Source: an uncultured Clostridia bacterium (GTDB lineage: Bacteria; Bacillota; Clostridia; Christensenellales; Borkfalkiaceae). From it: DNA of 31,325 bases. Below are positions 29,449-31,325 of this stretch, piece after piece (position 1 is the first letter of the stretch; every line of letters begins with the position of its first letter). The stretch covers positions 1 through 31,325 of the forward strand of contig CAMNIW010000004.1 of the NCBI GenBank assembly GCA_946540675.1, read 5' to 3'. The position numbers were made by a program, and so were the translations under genes. The notes beneath the pieces were generated by a model, which was given only the letters and a program-made list of their open reading frames with translations, did no database searches and was not told the origin of the DNA.

Positions 29449-31325
29449 ATGAAATTTTTTAAAGGATTTCTTCTCGTGTTTCTCGGATTCGTCATCGGTC
29501 TCCTGTCGGTTGCGGGAGCGGTGGTCGGCGGTCTTTGGTACGCCTACACCAAAGTTACCGTCGGAACGGTGACGGGCAATCAATATAAAGAAGAGATCGG
29601 CGACGTCAACGAGTTCACTCTTTCCGATATGGTAAATCTCGCAAGGTCGGCTTCGGCCGCGCCCGACAACTATACCTTCCGGAAACTCGACGAAAAATAC
29701 CGCTTCGACCTTGTTGCGCTGATAAACAAGCTCGGCGGCAATATTATAGAGAGCGGCGAAAACGGCGAGAACGAACCTTATATAGACGATCTGAGATCGG
29801 TCTCTCTTTTCAAATTGACTTCTTCGGGGGGATTCAAGAATTTTTTAGACGAACTCCCGATGGGCGCGATATTGAGTTTTATGAAGCCGACCGCGCTTTT
29901 TGACTACGACGCAAGGGCGAAACTCCGCGCGTACACCGTGGGGGATATGACGAAAACCGACGAAGAGACGGGCAAGGCGGGATACGTCACCGCGCTCGGC
30001 GACGTTTCGGTCGGCTCGGTGCTTCCTGCGTTGTTCGAAAAAGCCGAAGACGGCAGTTACAGGGTAAAGAACGAAACCGAATCCAACAAGATAATGACTC
30101 TTTTGTCCAACGTCAGGCTCGGCGGACTTCTCAACGCGACGACGAGCGACTACGATTTCGGCAAAGAAGTCGTCGAAGGCGGTTTTTCCTATATGGGCAA
30201 TATGCCCGTGGGCGAATTTTTCGAATCTCTCGGAATGCGGGGCGAATTTGTAAGAAGGCTTACGGTCGCGCTCGACGGCAAAAAGTTCGGAGACCTATTT
30301 TCTAAGGATCCCGAAACGGGCAAATATAATTTCGGCGCGGACGAAGTGCTCGAAGATATCAAACTCGGCGAACTTTTGGGCTATGAACAAAAAGACGACG
30401 GCAAGTGGTATAAGTCCGACGGAACGGTCGTGGAAGAACACGGCGCGGAAGGGCAAATATCCAAATCTATGTTCTCGGCTTCGCTCAAAACGCTGATGGC
30501 GGAAGACTTCGAGATAGCCGACCTTTTCGAAGACGTCTATCTCGGCGGACTTATGGGTCTGTACCGCTGCGCCGAAGTCGACGGCGAGATAGTTTGCGAA
30601 CTCGGACACGGCGACGGCGAACATACGCTCGGCGGCTGGTATTCCAAAAAGGAAGTCGGCGGCGAAACGGTCTACACGCTTGAAAACGCCGTCACTCAAA
30701 GGGTCGCGGACAAGGCGATGAGCGACGTTATGACGGACGGGCTCGATCTCACTCAACTTATGCAGGGTCTTACCATAGGCGAAACTATGGGATATAAAAA
30801 GGTCGACGGAATATGGTGCAACAAGTCGGGCAAACGGCTCGACAAGATAGAGAGCATAACCGCCGACGTGGATCTCGGCACCGTACTCGGCGGCAGTTTC
30901 AGATTCACTTCGACGATAAATTCGGTCAGGATAGGCGAGATAATGAACTATCACTATTGCGACGGAACGGAAGAAGGCTGCGACGCGTTCGAGTTCGAAG
31001 ACGGAGTAAAGGTATATCACCCGTCACACGAAGAAGGCTGGTATAAGAAAACCGAAACGGGTTGGGAAAAGGTCGACAGCAACATTATAAACTGCGTCGC
31101 CGGATTTACCGTGGAAGACGTCGGAAAGCCCGATTTTTCGGACAATCTTATGAATAAGATAAACTCCACCGTCACGGTAAAAGACATCTTCGGAGACGTG
31201 GAAGGAACGAACAGTCCGCTCTCGATAGTCGGCAACGACGTCAAAATAGGCGAACTTCAGACCGTTCTTCCCGACAAGGTAAACAACTCTACGCTCGGCA
31301 CGCTTATACAGGCGGGACTCATATC
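29449..31325 (+). CDS. Large membrane-anchored repeat protein, partial (no stop in window)
   Basis: The frame is open for 625 codons to the window end. GGGAG lies 9 nt before the ATG. Residues 1-33 are a basic start and one membrane helix (FLLVFLGFVIGLLSVAGAVVGGLWYAY), with the long remainder probably outside. The rest is built of diverged repeats of the form '[IV].[LIG]GE..GY…DG.WY…': KLGELLGYEQKDDGKWYKSDG (split here as repeat 1), TIGETMGYKKVDGIWCNKSG, and RIGEIMNYHYCDG followed by GWYKKTETGWEKVD. Four or more cysteines occur in the later repeats. It may be an adhesin, sensor or AsmA-like bridge; no family is recognised with confidence. Confidence 0.8.
   Translation, partial: MKFFKGFLLVFLGFVIGLLSVAGAVVGGLWYAYTKVTVGTVTGNQYKEEIGDVNEFTLSDMVNLARSASAAPDNYTFRKLDEKYRFDLVALINKLGGNIIESGENGENEPYIDDLRSVSLFKLTSSGGFKNFLDELPMGAILSFMKPTALFDYDARAKLRAYTVGDMTKTDEETGKAGYVTALGDVSVGSVLPALFEKAEDGSYRVKNETESNKIMTLLSNVRLGGLLNATTSDYDFGKEVVEGGFSYMGNMPVGEFFESLGMRGEFVRRLTVALDGKKFGDLFSKDPETGKYNFGADEVLEDIKLGELLGYEQKDDGKWYKSDGTVVEEHGAEGQISKSMFSASLKTLMAEDFEIADLFEDVYLGGLMGLYRCAEVDGEIVCELGHGDGEHTLGGWYSKKEVGGETVYTLENAVTQRVADKAMSDVMTDGLDLTQLMQGLTIGETMGYKKVDGIWCNKSGKRLDKIESITADVDLGTVLGGSFRFTSTINSVRIGEIMNYHYCDGTEEGCDAFEFEDGVKVYHPSHEEGWYKKTETGWEKVDSNIINCVAGFTVEDVGKPDFSDNLMNKINSTVTVKDIFGDVEGTNSPLSIVGNDVKIGELQTVLPDKVNNSTLGTLIQAGLI

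Overview
The window looks like the replication-origin region of an uncultivated, low-GC, probably spore-forming Bacillota (Clostridia-like) genome. This is inferred from gene content: dnaN, rpmH, rnpA, yidD, yidC and jag in one direction, parA-parB with three near-perfect parS sites, a YyaC-type sporulation protein, an HrcA/CIRCE-controlled hsp20, and DapL plus DapF, which imply meso-diaminopimelate peptidoglycan. The window opens exactly on a repeat and closes inside an open reading frame, so it may be a whole contig.

Region 1 (1-3564) is an AT-rich island bounded by a direct repeat of at least 52 bp that carries a terminator-like hairpin. All of its genes are on the minus strand: an XRE repressor, an ImmA/IrrE protease, a 52-residue cysteine protein, a DUF4417 protein, a basic toxin-like protein and an acidic partner whose start overlaps the toxin stop. 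One 20-bp operator-like sequence occurs twice, at the promoter of the repressor gene and just upstream of the 52-residue gene. This suggests a protease-relieved repressor switch controlling a toxin-immunity cassette. No recombinase is present. This is the best candidate for an undescribed system.

Region 2 (3565-10375) holds a lipoprotein gene and rsmG on the minus strand, then an origin-like stretch with DnaA boxes, CTA-type DnaA-trio repeats and an AT-rich tract, then dnaN and the rpmH-rnpA-yidD-yidC-jag operon on the plus strand. dnaA is absent. YidC carries an unusual insertion of about 220 residues in its outer loop.

Region 3 (10376-18001) is a minus-strand block. nifS-iscU lies behind a strong promoter with an Rrf2-type operator. 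Upstream is a very tight ftsH-parA-parB-IMPACT-recX-birA cluster. The parS cluster (18695-18788) sits in the 1.24-kb gap upstream of ftsH.

Region 4 (19242-31325) holds cvpA, yyaC (with a duplicated start region), malQ, dapF-dapL, a large surface lipoprotein, an XRE-membrane regulator, hsp20, a diacylglycerol-kinase-like lipid kinase and the first 625 codons of a large membrane-anchored repeat protein that runs off the end. No rRNA or tRNA gene and no CRISPR array was recognised. Several strong sigma-A promoters (TTGACA, 16-17 bp, TATAAT) and hairpin terminators could be read directly.
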